NCBI GenBank assembly: GCA_036250225.1
Contig: JAPZLL010000010.1
Coordinates: 806,001 to 870,000, forward strand
DNA: 64,000 nucleotides
Origin: Cercophora sp. LCS_1
Lineage: Eukaryota; Ascomycota; Sordariomycetes; Sordariales; Lasiosphaeriaceae
Direction: 5' to 3'
Part shown: positions 1-10,386 of the stretch, in pieces
How the letters are laid out: each line of letters begins with the position of its first letter
Numbering within the stretch: the stretch's first letter is position 1
Notes under the pieces: generated by a model
Seen by the model: the letters and a program-made list of their open reading frames with translations, nothing else
The model's database searches: none
Told to the model about the DNA's origin: nothing
Translations under genes and position numbers: made by a program

Positions 1-3
1 CCC

Positions 4-516
4 GATCCTGCACACCTACAATGATTCATTCCTGACATGACCTCGTGGCTACACAGGCTCCTTCGACAGACGGCACAATTTCAAGACAAAGCCGACCCAT
101 GTCACTTCAATTTCTGCCACCAAATTGACAAGGAAACTACCCTTGCTGTCTCAGACCCCAACTAATACATCAACGGAAGAGTCAGGGGACCAGCCGATAG
201 ATGAAACTCCTCTCGACTATTGGCTCCAACACGTCGGAGCGTGGAGCCATTCTTCATAATTACTATAATGCGATGTCTGTGGAAGAGATTCATGTACGGA
301 TGTCAAAATCTGGTGTGCTGGGTGGGAGTGTGGACTTCTGGGGATTATGTTCTGTTTTTTTTGGGGGTGTAAGAACATGGGTTGTACGTTGTACCCGTAT
401 CTTCCCATCTTGTTGTTTAGATTTTTAAATAGACTAGGATTTAGAGCTGTTAGATGGTATTGATTCAATTGTGTGCGTTGAATGAACAAGCGCACACGGC
501 CTTGTGCTGCCTTTGG
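4..516. repeat. Diverged direct repeat, copy A
   Basis: This stretch matches 3128-3592 over nearly its whole length in the same orientation, for example in the shared blocks around ctacacaggc, caccaaattgacaag and ttgaatgaacaag. Many differences are C/T or G/A transitions. Copy A carries about 55 bases near 195-250 that copy B lacks. It has no convincing ORF and contains a short T tract. It may extend left of the window. The element type is not recognisable; I see no terminal repeats or coding remnant. Confidence 0.8.
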
Positions 517-1663
517 AGGTCACTCGATCGAAATGAGTTCAAGCTATCTTGTCATTTTTTTTTTTTTTTTGCTCAACTCCAACCACAACATCCCTTCATA
601 GTACCAACCTCTTTGTTTTCTCTCCCCAGCAAGCTTCAACGCCCATATATTCATCACCCTGAAGTGGCGTTGCATCGTTGGGCTCCTCTGTTGGTGTGGT
701 CCGCGTTTTTCTCTCGGCAAACTCCTACCCAGCCACCTTCACTGGCAGTTCCCAAGTTACTGGTGGTCAGGCTGTCGAGACCACCCTTGGCCAGGCGCAG
801 GCGCACTTGCAGCAGGCGGCTTGCATGTCGGCTTTCCATGCATATAGCCATTGGATGCCTGGTCTCGCGATTTCCGTCTCCTGCCACAACTCGAAGCCGG
901 GGATGGCGGTGGCCGGGTGAAGAGGAGTTTTTTCTCTCTTGGCCTCATGTTCTGCTCTGTCTACTTATGGACATGGGTCTGTTTGCAAGGGCTGCTTGGT
1001 TGCCGTCACAATACCCATCTACTTCTTCCACAGACTGAATCAAAATTTCTCATTGAAGTATCAAGCTTCCGGCTACCTAGACTCCACCCACACTAGTCAA
1101 GAGGCTTCACGTTTCCGTCTACTAAGCGAAACAACAGCCCCCTGCGATATCAAGCAGGAGCTGGGGCTTGAACACTGACGGGGGTGATGTTAGTGCAAAA
1201 CCCTAACCCTCTCCCCCGCTGATTTGTCATTGTTTATCTCGGTCCCTGCCGCCGTGCATCCACGGGACACAGCCACGATGGACGGATTCAGATCCCTGCC
1301 ATCAGGGACCTACGCGAGGCCAACGCAGCGCAAAGCAGCGCCTTTGAGGAATCTTAGATCCCGAAACTGGTTAATCATCATGGAATCAACACAGCATCGA
1401 CGGATGATTCCAAGTTGGCGCTAAAAACGCACATTCCGTCCGGGTCAAAATGTCACCGACGCAGCCAGTGTCTAGTTATGTCGGCGTTCGTTGCGGCGCT
1501 CGACAAAAGATAAATACCCCTCGTGGTGCTGCCGTGTGAGTTATGCCTGGATCATCTTCAGCAAGCCCAACAAAAGCCAGCATCCCAACTGTCGACAACC
1601 TCCCGACCTACCAATCAACAATCTCCAACCCACACACACACCGTTCCTCCTCAAATAATCACC
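517..1663. other. Intergenic, no gene seen
   Basis: The region holds a T tract of about 16 bases near 556-572 and short ORFs in several frames without protein-like composition. A TATA-like gataaata at 1509-1516 lies about 150 bases before the next gene's start and may be its promoter. A short ccctaaccct at about 1200 is too short to be telomeric. Confidence 0.6.
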
Positions 1664-2434
1664 ATGGCTTCCCTTCTCCGCCGCATCTTCCGCCGCAAGA
1701 AGCCCGCCCCGCTTGTCTGCTCCGTCGGCCTCGACGTCGACTCGCACGCAGACCACACGCACACGGCTGCATGCTTCGCACCCATCGAGCCGCTCGCTGT
1801 GGTCGAGTTGTTCCAGAGCCAGGGATGCCACGCCTGCCCGCCCGCCCTCCCCGGCATTCTAGCCGGCGCGCGCCAGCCAAACGTCGCGTTGCTGTCGTAC
1901 AACGTCACGCTCTTCGACCAGCTCGGGTGGGCCGACACTTTCGCCTCTTCCAAGTGGGACGCGCGTCAGCGCGCCTACGCTCGCGCCTGGGGCCGCAACA
2001 ACCTGTACACGCCCATGGTCGTGGCCAACGGCGCCGTCGACGGGCCTGGGGTTGGTGCAGAGGGCCAGGGCGTTGCGGACCTCGTGGCACAGGCCCGTCA
2101 GGGCAATGGCGCGCTGGGATGGCATGTCTATGTCGATGTGAACGACACCGACGTCCGCATTGACTCGGACCGGCAGGTGGGCGAGGTCGGGCCGTACGAG
2201 ATTGTCGTGGTGGTGTACGATCCGGCGCCGCAGACGGTCAAGGTCAAGAAGGGTCCGAACAAGGGGACCAAGATCGAGCATGTCAATCTCGTCAAGGAGG
2301 TGGCCAGGATTGGAGAGTGGACTGGCGGCGACGTGACGGTGCCGCTCCCAGTGCCGGTGCAAGCCGGATACGATGCCGTGGTGATGCTGCAGGCGCCGGG
2401 GGGCGGGCCGATTGTGGCTGCGGCGAAGATGTAG
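1664..2434 (+). CDS. DUF1223 / thioredoxin-like protein
   Basis: Single exon, 256 aa. After a basic N-terminus (RRIFRRKK), residues 46-62 read VVELFQSQGCHACPPAL, the signature of the DUF1223 family (thioredoxin-fold-like proteins with a CxxC). The pair is Cys55 and Cys58. A conserved NLYTPMVVANG block follows near residue 120, typical of the family. The biochemical role of the family is not established; a redox role is inferred from the CxxC only. The ATG at 1664 is preferred over an upstream in-frame ATG at 1523 because it has a good context (accATGg) and the 47 extra residues look like translated UTR. The gene lies between the two copies of the diverged repeat. Confidence 0.85.
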   Translation: MASLLRRIFRRKKPAPLVCSVGLDVDSHADHTHTAACFAPIEPLAVVELFQSQGCHACPPALPGILAGARQPNVALLSYNVTLFDQLGWADTFASSKWDARQRAYARAWGRNNLYTPMVVANGAVDGPGVGAEGQGVADLVAQARQGNGALGWHVYVDVNDTDVRIDSDRQVGEVGPYEIVVVVYDPAPQTVKVKKGPNKGTKIEHVNLVKEVARIGEWTGGDVTVPLPVPVQAGYDAVVMLQAPGGGPIVAAAKM

Positions 2435-3127
2435 CCTTTGAGCTAGGGTTTTTTTCCTGTCGACAGTATTCTGTCTAAATCTCTTTGTTCGGGAAAATTT
2501 GATCTGACAAGTACGAAATGCGTTGAACTATATAGCCAGCTAAACCCTTCCTTGGTAGGAGCCAATGTGAGGTTACAGCACTCTATCACTAGGTACCTAT
2601 TTGGCTTTTGTTCTTGATTTTGAAACCCTGGATCTCCCAACCGTTTGCGAAGCTCTCAAGACAACCACTTGCAACCTTGTTTTTCTGTCTTGGTATGACT
2701 GGCCTCTTCCGAAGAAGTTTCCTCCAATGTCACATAAAAGTGGTGGATAGTAAATGGTGCAGACAGATGCCAAGGACAATTGTTACGTCGATGAAATCTA
2801 CAACACCGCGTTGCACTTTTGGGTGGATCGCCAAGACTGCAGGAACAACCAAGTGGCACAAAAACATATCTTCCTGCAGCACATGCAGATATTGAGAAAA
2901 GTTTATGAAGATGCGGGTAGAAATTAGAACGGCCGAACGTGCGACCGATTCCAGGCCAGTCCTATCTAAACGGACAAATGCATAGCAAAGAGACCTAGGA
3001 GAAGAAGGACCCAATAACACTATCTCACAACCATATTGCGGAGCAGCATCATGAGCCAACAACAGCCTCTCCAACATGAAAAGTACACCCAAAAACTCCT
3101 TGACTTGACTGCAATGGTTGGCACACT
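2435..3127. other. Intergenic, no gene seen
   Basis: Between the DUF1223 stop and repeat copy B I see no ORF with protein-like character on either strand. The longest, on the minus strand up to 3137, runs into the repeat and has no recognisable motif. Confidence 0.5.
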
Positions 3128-3592
3128 GATTCTGCACACCTATTACGACGATTCATCCTGACATAACCCCATGGCTACACAGGCCTTCGACAGATGGCAC
3201 GATTTCAAGACAAAGTCGACCTATGTCACTTCCAATCCTGCCACCAAATTGACAAGAAAATCACCGGGTACTGTCTAAGACCTCAACTGACACACTAATG
3301 GGAGAGTCAGGGTTGGACCCATTCTTCATGATTACTATGATGTGATGTTAGCTGAGGAGAGTCATGCATGAATGCCAAAACCCGGGGTGCCGGGCGGGAG
3401 TGTGGACATCTGGGGACCATGTTCTGTTTTTTTTTTTTTTTTTTTGGTGTAATTAAAAAAATGGTTTGAACCCGTGTCTTCCCATCTTATTGTTCAGATT
3501 TTTAAAGAGACTAGGATTTAAAACTGTCGGATGGCGTCAATTCATTTGTGTGCGTTGAATGAACAAGTGCACACGGCCTTGTGCTGCCTTTA
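3128..3592. repeat. Diverged direct repeat, copy B
   Basis: Second copy of the repeat at 4-516, same orientation, about 2.6 kb away. It has an expanded T tract (about 3427-3445) where copy A has a short one, and lacks about 55 bases of copy A. Similarity stops abruptly after ttgtgctgccttt in both copies. Differences are mostly transitions, as expected for repeat-induced point mutation or plain ageing. Confidence 0.8.
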
Positions 3593-4010
3593 GTCATAGG
3601 AATCACGGAGATAAGCGATTTGTGGGACTGATTGACAACAGGGTCACATAAATCCTTTCCGGTGTACGCTAAGAGCCGCAATATGGCAGCCGAGATGGGG
3701 GAATGCGGGGGAAATATGCTATTGTTGGAAAACTGAGCACAGCCTCCCCAAGATGGTCGGTTCCAGTGACCAAGGACTCCACATTGGAGTGTTGATCAAC
3801 TGAGCCCTGTCGTAATAACAGCATCGCGACGCAACGTCGCGACGCAACGCCGGGTTGATCATTGCGCCGAATTTGCTGAGCTGGACGCAGATAAAATGCA
3901 GGCAGTTCTCGCCAAAAGCCGGAACAGAAACAAAACGCCCCAGAGCAGACTTCACACATCTTTACACAAAACAAGAAGCACTTCCACAGCAACCTACTAT
4001 ATCGTCAGCC
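3593..4010. other. Intergenic, upstream of secreted protein
   Basis: No gene seen. It contains a small tandem duplication, gcgacgcaac repeated around 3826-3849. The 3' part is pyrimidine/AC-rich, as in fungal leaders. Confidence 0.5.
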
Positions 4011-4593
4011 ATGCAGCTCTCGATCCTCCTCAGCTTCCTCGCCGTTTCTCTTCCCTTTGCCTCGGCAACGTGCAAATACCAAGAGACCGGATTTGCAGCA
4101 AAGAAATGGCGTCTCAGCACCTACAAGTCGTTCGTCTTCTCTTCTCCCCTCCCTGTTTCCACCATACTGATACCGCAATGCCAGGCAAAACTGCATCAAC
4201 AAGGTCCAAGACGTGACCAAGTCGGGCTTCGGCACCTGGTGCATCGACATCCCCAACACGACGCGGTCCTTCATCTTTAGCGTAGGCGGCGGCTACAACG
4301 AGCTCAACCTGGAGCAATGCTCCATCTTCTTCCAGACGACCAACAGCTGCGGTGGCGACCAGGTCGGACGATCGTACGGACCCTGGCTCAAGGACAAGCT
4401 GAGCACCGAGGGCGAGAGGATGGCGTCTGCCTATGTCCAGTGCACCAGGCTGTTGAACAAGAGAGACGAGGGCGAGGCTGGCGAGAGGAAGTTTGTTAGG
4501 GGAGATGACGGAGAGTGGTTTGAGGAGGTCGAGGAGGGTGTTTTGGTCAAGGCTAGGGAAGAAGAGGCACAAGCTGCAGAGGAGAGTATCTAG
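4011..4593 (+). CDS. Small secreted cysteine-containing protein
   Basis: Two exons, 4011-4126 and 4185-4593, joined by a 58 nt intron (donor gtcgtt, which is weak; branch actgat; acceptor ccag). The junction restores one frame and gives 174 aa. Residues 1-19 (MQLSILLSFLAVSLPFASA) form a clear signal peptide. The mature part has Cys in TCKY, NCINK, TWCID, EQCS, SCGG and QCTR, and ends in a long acidic/charged tail of Glu, Asp and Lys. I do not recognise the family; by architecture it is a secreted protein of unknown role, possibly effector-like. The weak donor is the least certain part of the model. Confidence 0.72.
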
Positions 4594-4644
4594 GACTCGA
4601 TAGGACGTTTGGATGGCGGCACAACTAGGACATTCTCTTGCTAC

Positions 4645-7041
4645 TTATTTGAAGTACATCTCCTGGGCGGCTTCATTCTCCCAAACCTCCCGCAGGTGAT
4701 GGATCGTGGGTCCAGTTACGTAACAAGGCCCAACCAGGGTCCAGCAATTTGACTTCTTCACCCTGCGAACGACGTAAGGATGCCTTCCACCACGCAGCAA
4801 GACAACCTTGTCGCCGGCAGAACACCGTGCAGGGACAAGACAAGCCAGCTTCCCTTTTGTCACGGCAAGTCGCGACCCCCGGGCCATGCCAACATCCCTG
4901 ATACCGTCCGTGAAATCCAACACGTCCTCCCAGTGGCTCGGGTCCTCTGCCGCCAGGAACCAAGCCGAAAGAACAACCCCATAGATTGTTGGGAAGAACC
5001 TCAGGTTGTTTGTGAAGCGGAACCACCCGCATTCTGTGATGTAATCCCAGACGAGAGAGTGGCGACGCACCGCGCGATCACATTGGATGGACAAGTCAGG
5101 ATACAGCCAGCCGAATATCAAAAAGATTTGGAAGATAAAGTCGGGATAATTCCTCCGCGAGAACTGATCCGGGTCCTTTTCGCAAAGGCCCTGGTAAAAT
5201 CGAACCCACTGATCAAAGTATCGTATGTCCGTGATCGTGGTGGTGACCATGGCAAGATAGTGCTGTATGGTCGTGATGCCATGACGAAGCCACTTTACTG
5301 TTCTAGCCAAGGAAGAAAGACAAGAGCCCAAGAGGGGAACTTTGACAGTGGGGGGTTCTTCCCACGAGGGCGGTCCGGTGTCGGTGATGGTTACCCAGTT
5401 CGGGGACATGGGCTTGTCAAGTGCAAAGATGTCGTCAACCTCCAGTCCTTCCACGACCAGGATGTCCTGGCCTTCAAAACGAGGACGAGCTGGGCCACCA
5501 AAGGTCGGGTTTCTGTCGGTGCACGTGTCGAGGCGCACCCGCTCAATATGCGTCCGTCCCATATCCGCACCACCAGACCAGTTTCCCTCGCTCCAGTCCG
5601 GCACCCACGACGGAAACCGCCTTCTCCTCGGCGGCCGGGGCGACACCACAAAATCCAGAAGGTCCAGCGTCCCAGTGCTCTCGAGAATGGCCCTCGCCGT
5701 AGCCGTGTGACAAGCCTCGACTCCCAGCGTATAATCGTGTGCAATTCCGACATCCCGCATCATACCGAGTAACGAAAACACCTTATCCCTCGGGTCTGTG
5801 GAAAGATGCCATCGAAACAGCACCAAGACCTCGAGCGGCTCCAACATCTCGCGCTGCCTCATCCTCTTGGCAACCGTCCACAAGCTCGCCGCTCTGCTGT
5901 GAGTGACCTGGTCCAGCTGCCATGTAATCCCGTACGGCATGCCATCCACATGCCCACCACGCAGCTCAGTAGTAGCGATCAACAGCGCGTCCATGGGCAC
6001 CACGAGCCCGCCACAGATGGCAAGTGAGGCCCTGGAAAGACAAAACTCTTGAACAACCCACGACCGACTCCACCACTGGTTGCTGCCCAGGAACTGATTC
6101 AACGCTCGCACCTCGGTCGGAAGACACGGTCTGAATGCCTGCCGCGAGTTCGTAGGGAAAGCGCGCCCATAGCAGCGATATCCGTCCAGCGCAGGTCGAT
6201 CTGGCAGCTTTGTTCCATCGGCCATCAAGACCCTCTTCGTTTGTTTCAGCACCATTCCTCTCGTCTGTTCTTGTTCCGACGTTTCTTCGGTTTGTTCCGA
6301 CACCGCAACTCCAGGCTGTCCCTCACCCTCCTCCTCCGTCGTTCTCCCTTCACTGTCCCCATCGCCTCCTCCTCCCAAATACCCATACCTCCTCTTGTAC
6401 TCCTCCCCTCCCCACTCAACCAGCCACTCGTGCACCTCCCTCACATAGCCAAACGCAACCTCGGCATTCCTGTCGCTCTCGCCAAACCAAATCAGCACCG
6501 TTGCCGCCTCGCTAAAGATCCGCCCCATCAACCCGACCTGGTACGACTTTTCCTCGACATCGCCTTGGTTGATGCACAGGGCGTCGACCCACAGCACTCT
6601 GTCTCCTGCTCTTTCGTCCTCTGCCGCGCTATTCCCTTGGCTGATCCTGCCGCCTATGCCATCGATCCCGTTATCAATAGTCCCGCCGTCATGCCTGCTG
6701 CTTATCGTCTCGGTATTCCTCTCGCTTGCTAGCCTCTCGATACCCACATTGGTATACCGGAGTTGCTGTAACGCCAGGAACAGATTCCGCCCGATCCGAA
6801 CCGACGTTGAGCCGATTTTGAGTCTTTTGGATGATGGGAGTAGGCACGACTGGCCACCCCATACATACGACAGCGCTTCATACGGCGGCGCTTCCGAAAG
6901 CGGCGCGACCGAGAGGGTTGCTTCTAGCGGGTCGGACGGGGAGGTAGCTGGGGCGAGGTGGAGAAGGCGGATGAGATGGTTGGAGGAGGTGTTGGGGCGG
7001 GTGATTGGGGTGTAGATATTTTTTCTGTTGTAGAGTGGCAT
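4645..7041 (-). CDS. HET-domain protein
   Basis: Single exon, 798 aa. Residues 51-62 carry the HET signature APPYEALSYVWG, and 149-159 read VLWVDALCINQ, the second conserved HET block. Between them is an unusually long Gly/Asp/Ser-rich insertion (about 105-147). GLMGRIFSEAATVLIWFGE follows, then another acidic insertion, WWSRSWVVQEFCLS, and DPRDKVFSLLGMM, all standard for the family. HET domains act in heterokaryon incompatibility, where recognition of non-self triggers cell death. No N-terminal partner domain is visible, so this is a stand-alone HET protein. The frame is complete and unbroken, unlike two of the other three HET loci in the window. Confidence 0.92.
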   Translation of the reverse strand: MPLYNRKNIYTPITRPNTSSNHLIRLLHLAPATSPSDPLEATLSVAPLSEAPPYEALSYVWGGQSCLLPSSKRLKIGSTSVRIGRNLFLALQQLRYTNVGIERLASERNTETISSRHDGGTIDNGIDGIGGRISQGNSAAEDERAGDRVLWVDALCINQGDVEEKSYQVGLMGRIFSEAATVLIWFGESDRNAEVAFGYVREVHEWLVEWGGEEYKRRYGYLGGGGDGDSEGRTTEEEGEGQPGVAVSEQTEETSEQEQTRGMVLKQTKRVLMADGTKLPDRPALDGYRCYGRAFPTNSRQAFRPCLPTEVRALNQFLGSNQWWSRSWVVQEFCLSRASLAICGGLVVPMDALLIATTELRGGHVDGMPYGITWQLDQVTHSRAASLWTVAKRMRQREMLEPLEVLVLFRWHLSTDPRDKVFSLLGMMRDVGIAHDYTLGVEACHTATARAILESTGTLDLLDFVVSPRPPRRRRFPSWVPDWSEGNWSGGADMGRTHIERVRLDTCTDRNPTFGGPARPRFEGQDILVVEGLEVDDIFALDKPMSPNWVTITDTGPPSWEEPPTVKVPLLGSCLSSLARTVKWLRHGITTIQHYLAMVTTTITDIRYFDQWVRFYQGLCEKDPDQFSRRNYPDFIFQIFLIFGWLYPDLSIQCDRAVRRHSLVWDYITECGWFRFTNNLRFFPTIYGVVLSAWFLAAEDPSHWEDVLDFTDGIRDVGMARGSRLAVTKGKLACLVPARCSAGDKVVLLRGGRHPYVVRRVKKSNCWTLVGPCYVTGPTIHHLREVWENEAAQEMYFK

Positions 7042-7644
7042 TTTCTGGGGGGCTTCGTTCCGTTGTTAAGGTCTGCAAATACCCATGAAGGAAAAGACAG
7101 GTTTGGTTTTGATGGGCGAGGTACCTTTGGAAGAAGCAATGTGGTGAAGAGTGGGGGAAGAGTTTTGATGTGTGGAGGTGAAGCTGTCGCGAGTGCGTTG
7201 GACAATGCAGCTTGGCGCTTGGCGTCACACTAGTTCGTTGACGTGTTCGCCGACTGCTTGTGAGCAGGAGGTACGTGATCTCGTATTTCCGATTGGTGTT
7301 GATGCATGATTTTTGTTTGGTTCCGATTGGTGAAGCTCTTGGTCTCGGTGCCTCTGCGAGGTGTTGTGCATAAAGGGAGTCCATCAAAACAAACAACCCA
7401 CGGAGTTTGCTTGTCTCCATGTCGTCATCACCAGCATCAAACTTCACAACCTGACAGACGAAAAGACGTCACATAAGCTGGGTATCGCTATATCACACAC
7501 ACTATCCATGAGCAATCCACCCATCCAGCCAGGTCTGTGTCGAGTCCAGTCCCAACCAACCCAAAATGCTCATTAACCCATTCCTCAAAACGCCACCCAT
7601 TTCCGTATGTACCATATCTACCAGACCAAACCAGTCCGCTAACA
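7042..7644. other. Intergenic between PIF1 3' end and HET 5' end
   Basis: No independent gene is supported. Minus-strand ORFs here are extensions or shadows of the HET gene's upstream region. It presumably holds the HET promoter and the PIF1 terminator. Confidence 0.5.
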
Positions 7645-10386
7645 CTAATAGCGGACCGGGTCCACCGCGGCCTTGCCAAACTTCTCGGTCAAAAACTCCT
7701 GCACCTCGGAATTGCCACCGATTCGAGCGTTGGAGAACCCGCCATCGATCTTGAGACCCTCGAGCGACTTGGCCCTCGACAGCGCCACGTAGACCTGGCC
7801 CTCTTCGAATTCCTTGCTTAGGTTGACGATGACCCGATCGAGCGTCATGCCCTGCGACTTGTGGATGCTGAGGGCCCAGGCCGGGGCCAAGGGGATTTGG
7901 GTGCGGCACAGCAGCGAGTACGGCTCCTCGTCGCCGAGCTCGTTGACCTGGCACTCGGGGTAGATGGTCCTCGTGATGCCGTTCATGAAGCGGACGATGG
8001 GCCAACCGAGCGGGACGGCCTGACTGTACTTGTGGCAAGCGTTGGCTTGCTCAGCAAATAGCTTGATATGGGACTCCTTATATTGGGCATGCGCCCCGAC
8101 GATAGTGCCCTCGAGATCGGGTCTGGTTTGCTTTCGCGGAAGTCTGGCCGGGTCGTAAGGCTCGAAGCCCTCGATGACACCCTGGCTGCCATTGCAGAGA
8201 CCGGCGGGGAGGTCCAGGTTCGCGAGCAGGAGCACCAACATGCCTGCCTTGAGGTCGACGTGTGCTTCGAAACGATGGTCAATCAGGGCCTTGAGCGGGC
8301 CTGGGCCGAAGCCACTCTTTGCGCGCAACCTGTCGCCCTTGCCTTCGAGGTGAGGGTGAAGATTCTTCTTCCAGATAAACTCGTCGTGGCTGGGGTACGG
8401 CCGCGAAGGGGTCGTGAGACGGGCAAACTCCTGGTCGTTGAGTTTGGAAACTTCGTTGCGGGTGCAAAACAACTTGACGGCGTTGGCAGTAACCGATTGA
8501 TGCTTGGTGAGGATGTTGATATCGTGGTCGTTGAAGGGAATACCGACGCGGCACTTCTGGAGCAGCTGGATAAAGGTCATGTCGCTCTGGCGATGGATCG
8601 TCTTGAGGAGGATGTGCTGGAAGTTGCACTCTCTCCACGCCTTGCTGCGGAACGCCCACTTGTCCGATTCCTTGTAGGATGCGCCGCACTTGCACATGTG
8701 CTTCTTCTCCTCGCCGTCAAGCTTCATTTCCTTGCCGCAAAGACAGTGTTTGAACGGGCTGACGGGAGGAAGCTGGCAGAAGTCGCCGGTGACAATGACC
8801 TGGACGCCACCAAATGCCTTTTCACCCGCCACGGGAGAGCATGACGGATACGCAGGGTCGTCAAAGCTGCGGGCAGCTTTCAAGATGGCATTGAGACGCT
8901 CGAAGAACAGATTCTCCACCATGCTTATCTCGTCGATGATGATGGTATCGGTTTGGCGAAATCGCTTCTTGGTCGTGCTGCCAAAGGCTGCCTTGCGCTT
9001 CAGGTCCGCCAACGGCCGTTTCATGCTGTCTGGGTGCCAGCTCGCGTACGTCCACGTCGTCGTCCCATTGATGGCGATGGCGACCTTGCCGGTGGGTGCC
9101 ATGACAGAAACATTTTTGCCCATCTCTCTCAAGCGTTTTCTGATGGCGTGGAGAACGGTCGACTTGCCTGAGCCAGCCGAGCCTGTGTAGAAAATGTTCT
9201 TGCCACTAGCTGCGAGCTCCACCACCACGAGCTGCTCAGGGCTGAGGACGGGCTCGCTCCGCGTCGTCTCTGGTGCGACAGGTCTGAGTTCGACACGGGG
9301 AGGCTCGAATGTCTTGGTGCCAGGTGCTAACTTCGGAACTCCCAGCACTAGCTCGGTGTATCGCTGTCGGAGACGCCGCACCTTGACCATGAGCTCGAGG
9401 ACAACCTGTGAGTCCACGTCATCAGAGGAGCAGCGATCAAGCTCTTCTTGGGCCTCCCAGTAGTCTCGAGCGGCCTTTGCGGCGGCCTCGCTGAGCGGAA
9501 GTCCGCGGTGGTCGAACAGCGACTGGCTGGTGATGAAGGAATCGTTCACCGAGGATGCGGGCGGGTTGGCGCCATTGGGCCGGCCGTTGTGATTGCCAGC
9601 CTGGGTCTGGGCAGCCTCCAGGTAGGCGCTCTCTTCCTCGTCATCGGGGTCGCTGTACTGGTCGTAGCCGTCATCGTCCTCGCCCTCAGCCATGTCATAC
9701 TCGCCATCGGGGTAATCAAGCCCATCACCATCGTCATACTTCTCATAGTCATCCGGCGTTGACACAACGGGGTCAGAGAAGCCATCGTCATAATAGGCCT
9801 GGTTGACGTGACGTGCGTTTTGAGGGGCAGGAACGTGTCCACGGATCAGGGTGGTGCTGCGGGCGGCGGGGGCAACCACCTCGACGCCACTCTCCTCGTC
9901 GTCACTGATGACAATCGGCATCGAGGAGGTCGCAGGCCCATACATCTTGGGCTTCTTCCAGTTCGGGTCAATGTCCGCCGCGCGGTCCACTGCGGGGCGC
10001 TTTGCAGGGAGCGGCCGATATGTCGGCAGGTTGGAGGTGGTAAGGACGGGCGCATTTGGTGAGCCCGCGGGGGGCCACGGGACGCGCGATACCAACTGCG
10101 CCTGTGCTTTCGACATATTAGATGCTGAGGAAGAAAATGTTGAAGCGCCGGTATGTGCTGCGGAGAAGATGAGATGGCGGAAATTCGACGAAAGAAGTGA
10201 GACGCGGAAACCGCGACGTGGTCTGACCCACCAATCCCACGGTTGGACGTGGTTGGACGTGGTTTGACGGAGTCGAAAAAGAAAGTTGGGACGGCGAGCA
10301 GCCCACCGAAAACTTCCCCAAAATAGGGTAGCGTGACCCGGCTTCTCGGTGTCGGATTGCTTGGCAAACCTCCAAGTGGGACACAA
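7645..10386 (-). CDS. PIF1-family 5'-3' DNA helicase
   Basis: Open frame of 913 codons. Walker A TGSAGSGKST is at 401-410, a PTGKVAIAING block follows, and Walker B is TIIIDEISMVENLFFERLN at 481-499. Then come VIVTGDFCQLPPVSPF and, near the C-terminus, SIHKSQGMTLDRVIVN and QVYVALSRAKSLEGL, the PIF1 signature set. A Cys-rich insert (HCLCGKEM..HMCKCGASY) sits in the helicase core as in other fungal PIF1s. The N-terminal half is acidic and disordered-looking. Family role: unwinding of G-quadruplex and replication/telomere intermediates, and mtDNA maintenance. Two starts are possible: 10386, or an ATG at 10116 (residue 91, MSKAQAQLV). The first 90 residues are Arg/Ser-rich. Confidence 0.93.
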   Translation of the reverse strand: MCPTWRFAKQSDTEKPGHATLFWGSFRWAARRPNFLFRLRQTTSNHVQPWDWWVRPRRGFRVSLLSSNFRHLIFSAAHTGASTFSSSASNMSKAQAQLVSRVPWPPAGSPNAPVLTTSNLPTYRPLPAKRPAVDRAADIDPNWKKPKMYGPATSSMPIVISDDEESGVEVVAPAARSTTLIRGHVPAPQNARHVNQAYYDDGFSDPVVSTPDDYEKYDDGDGLDYPDGEYDMAEGEDDDGYDQYSDPDDEEESAYLEAAQTQAGNHNGRPNGANPPASSVNDSFITSQSLFDHRGLPLSEAAAKAARDYWEAQEELDRCSSDDVDSQVVLELMVKVRRLRQRYTELVLGVPKLAPGTKTFEPPRVELRPVAPETTRSEPVLSPEQLVVVELAASGKNIFYTGSAGSGKSTVLHAIRKRLREMGKNVSVMAPTGKVAIAINGTTTWTYASWHPDSMKRPLADLKRKAAFGSTTKKRFRQTDTIIIDEISMVENLFFERLNAILKAARSFDDPAYPSCSPVAGEKAFGGVQVIVTGDFCQLPPVSPFKHCLCGKEMKLDGEEKKHMCKCGASYKESDKWAFRSKAWRECNFQHILLKTIHRQSDMTFIQLLQKCRVGIPFNDHDINILTKHQSVTANAVKLFCTRNEVSKLNDQEFARLTTPSRPYPSHDEFIWKKNLHPHLEGKGDRLRAKSGFGPGPLKALIDHRFEAHVDLKAGMLVLLLANLDLPAGLCNGSQGVIEGFEPYDPARLPRKQTRPDLEGTIVGAHAQYKESHIKLFAEQANACHKYSQAVPLGWPIVRFMNGITRTIYPECQVNELGDEEPYSLLCRTQIPLAPAWALSIHKSQGMTLDRVIVNLSKEFEEGQVYVALSRAKSLEGLKIDGGFSNARIGGNSEVQEFLTEKFGKAAVDPVRY

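Noticed and set aside
556..572. Long T tracts (here and near 3427-3445)
   Set aside because: Simple homopolymers; no sign of a poly(A)-tailed element with target-site duplications.
1195..1215. Telomere-like ccctaaccct
   Set aside because: Fewer than two full repeats and inside a gene-containing region.
4780..5772. Plus-strand ORF of 330 codons
   Set aside because: Antisense of the HET gene; no family character.
8068..8844. Plus-strand ORF of 258 codons
   Set aside because: Antisense shadow of the PIF1 helicase core.
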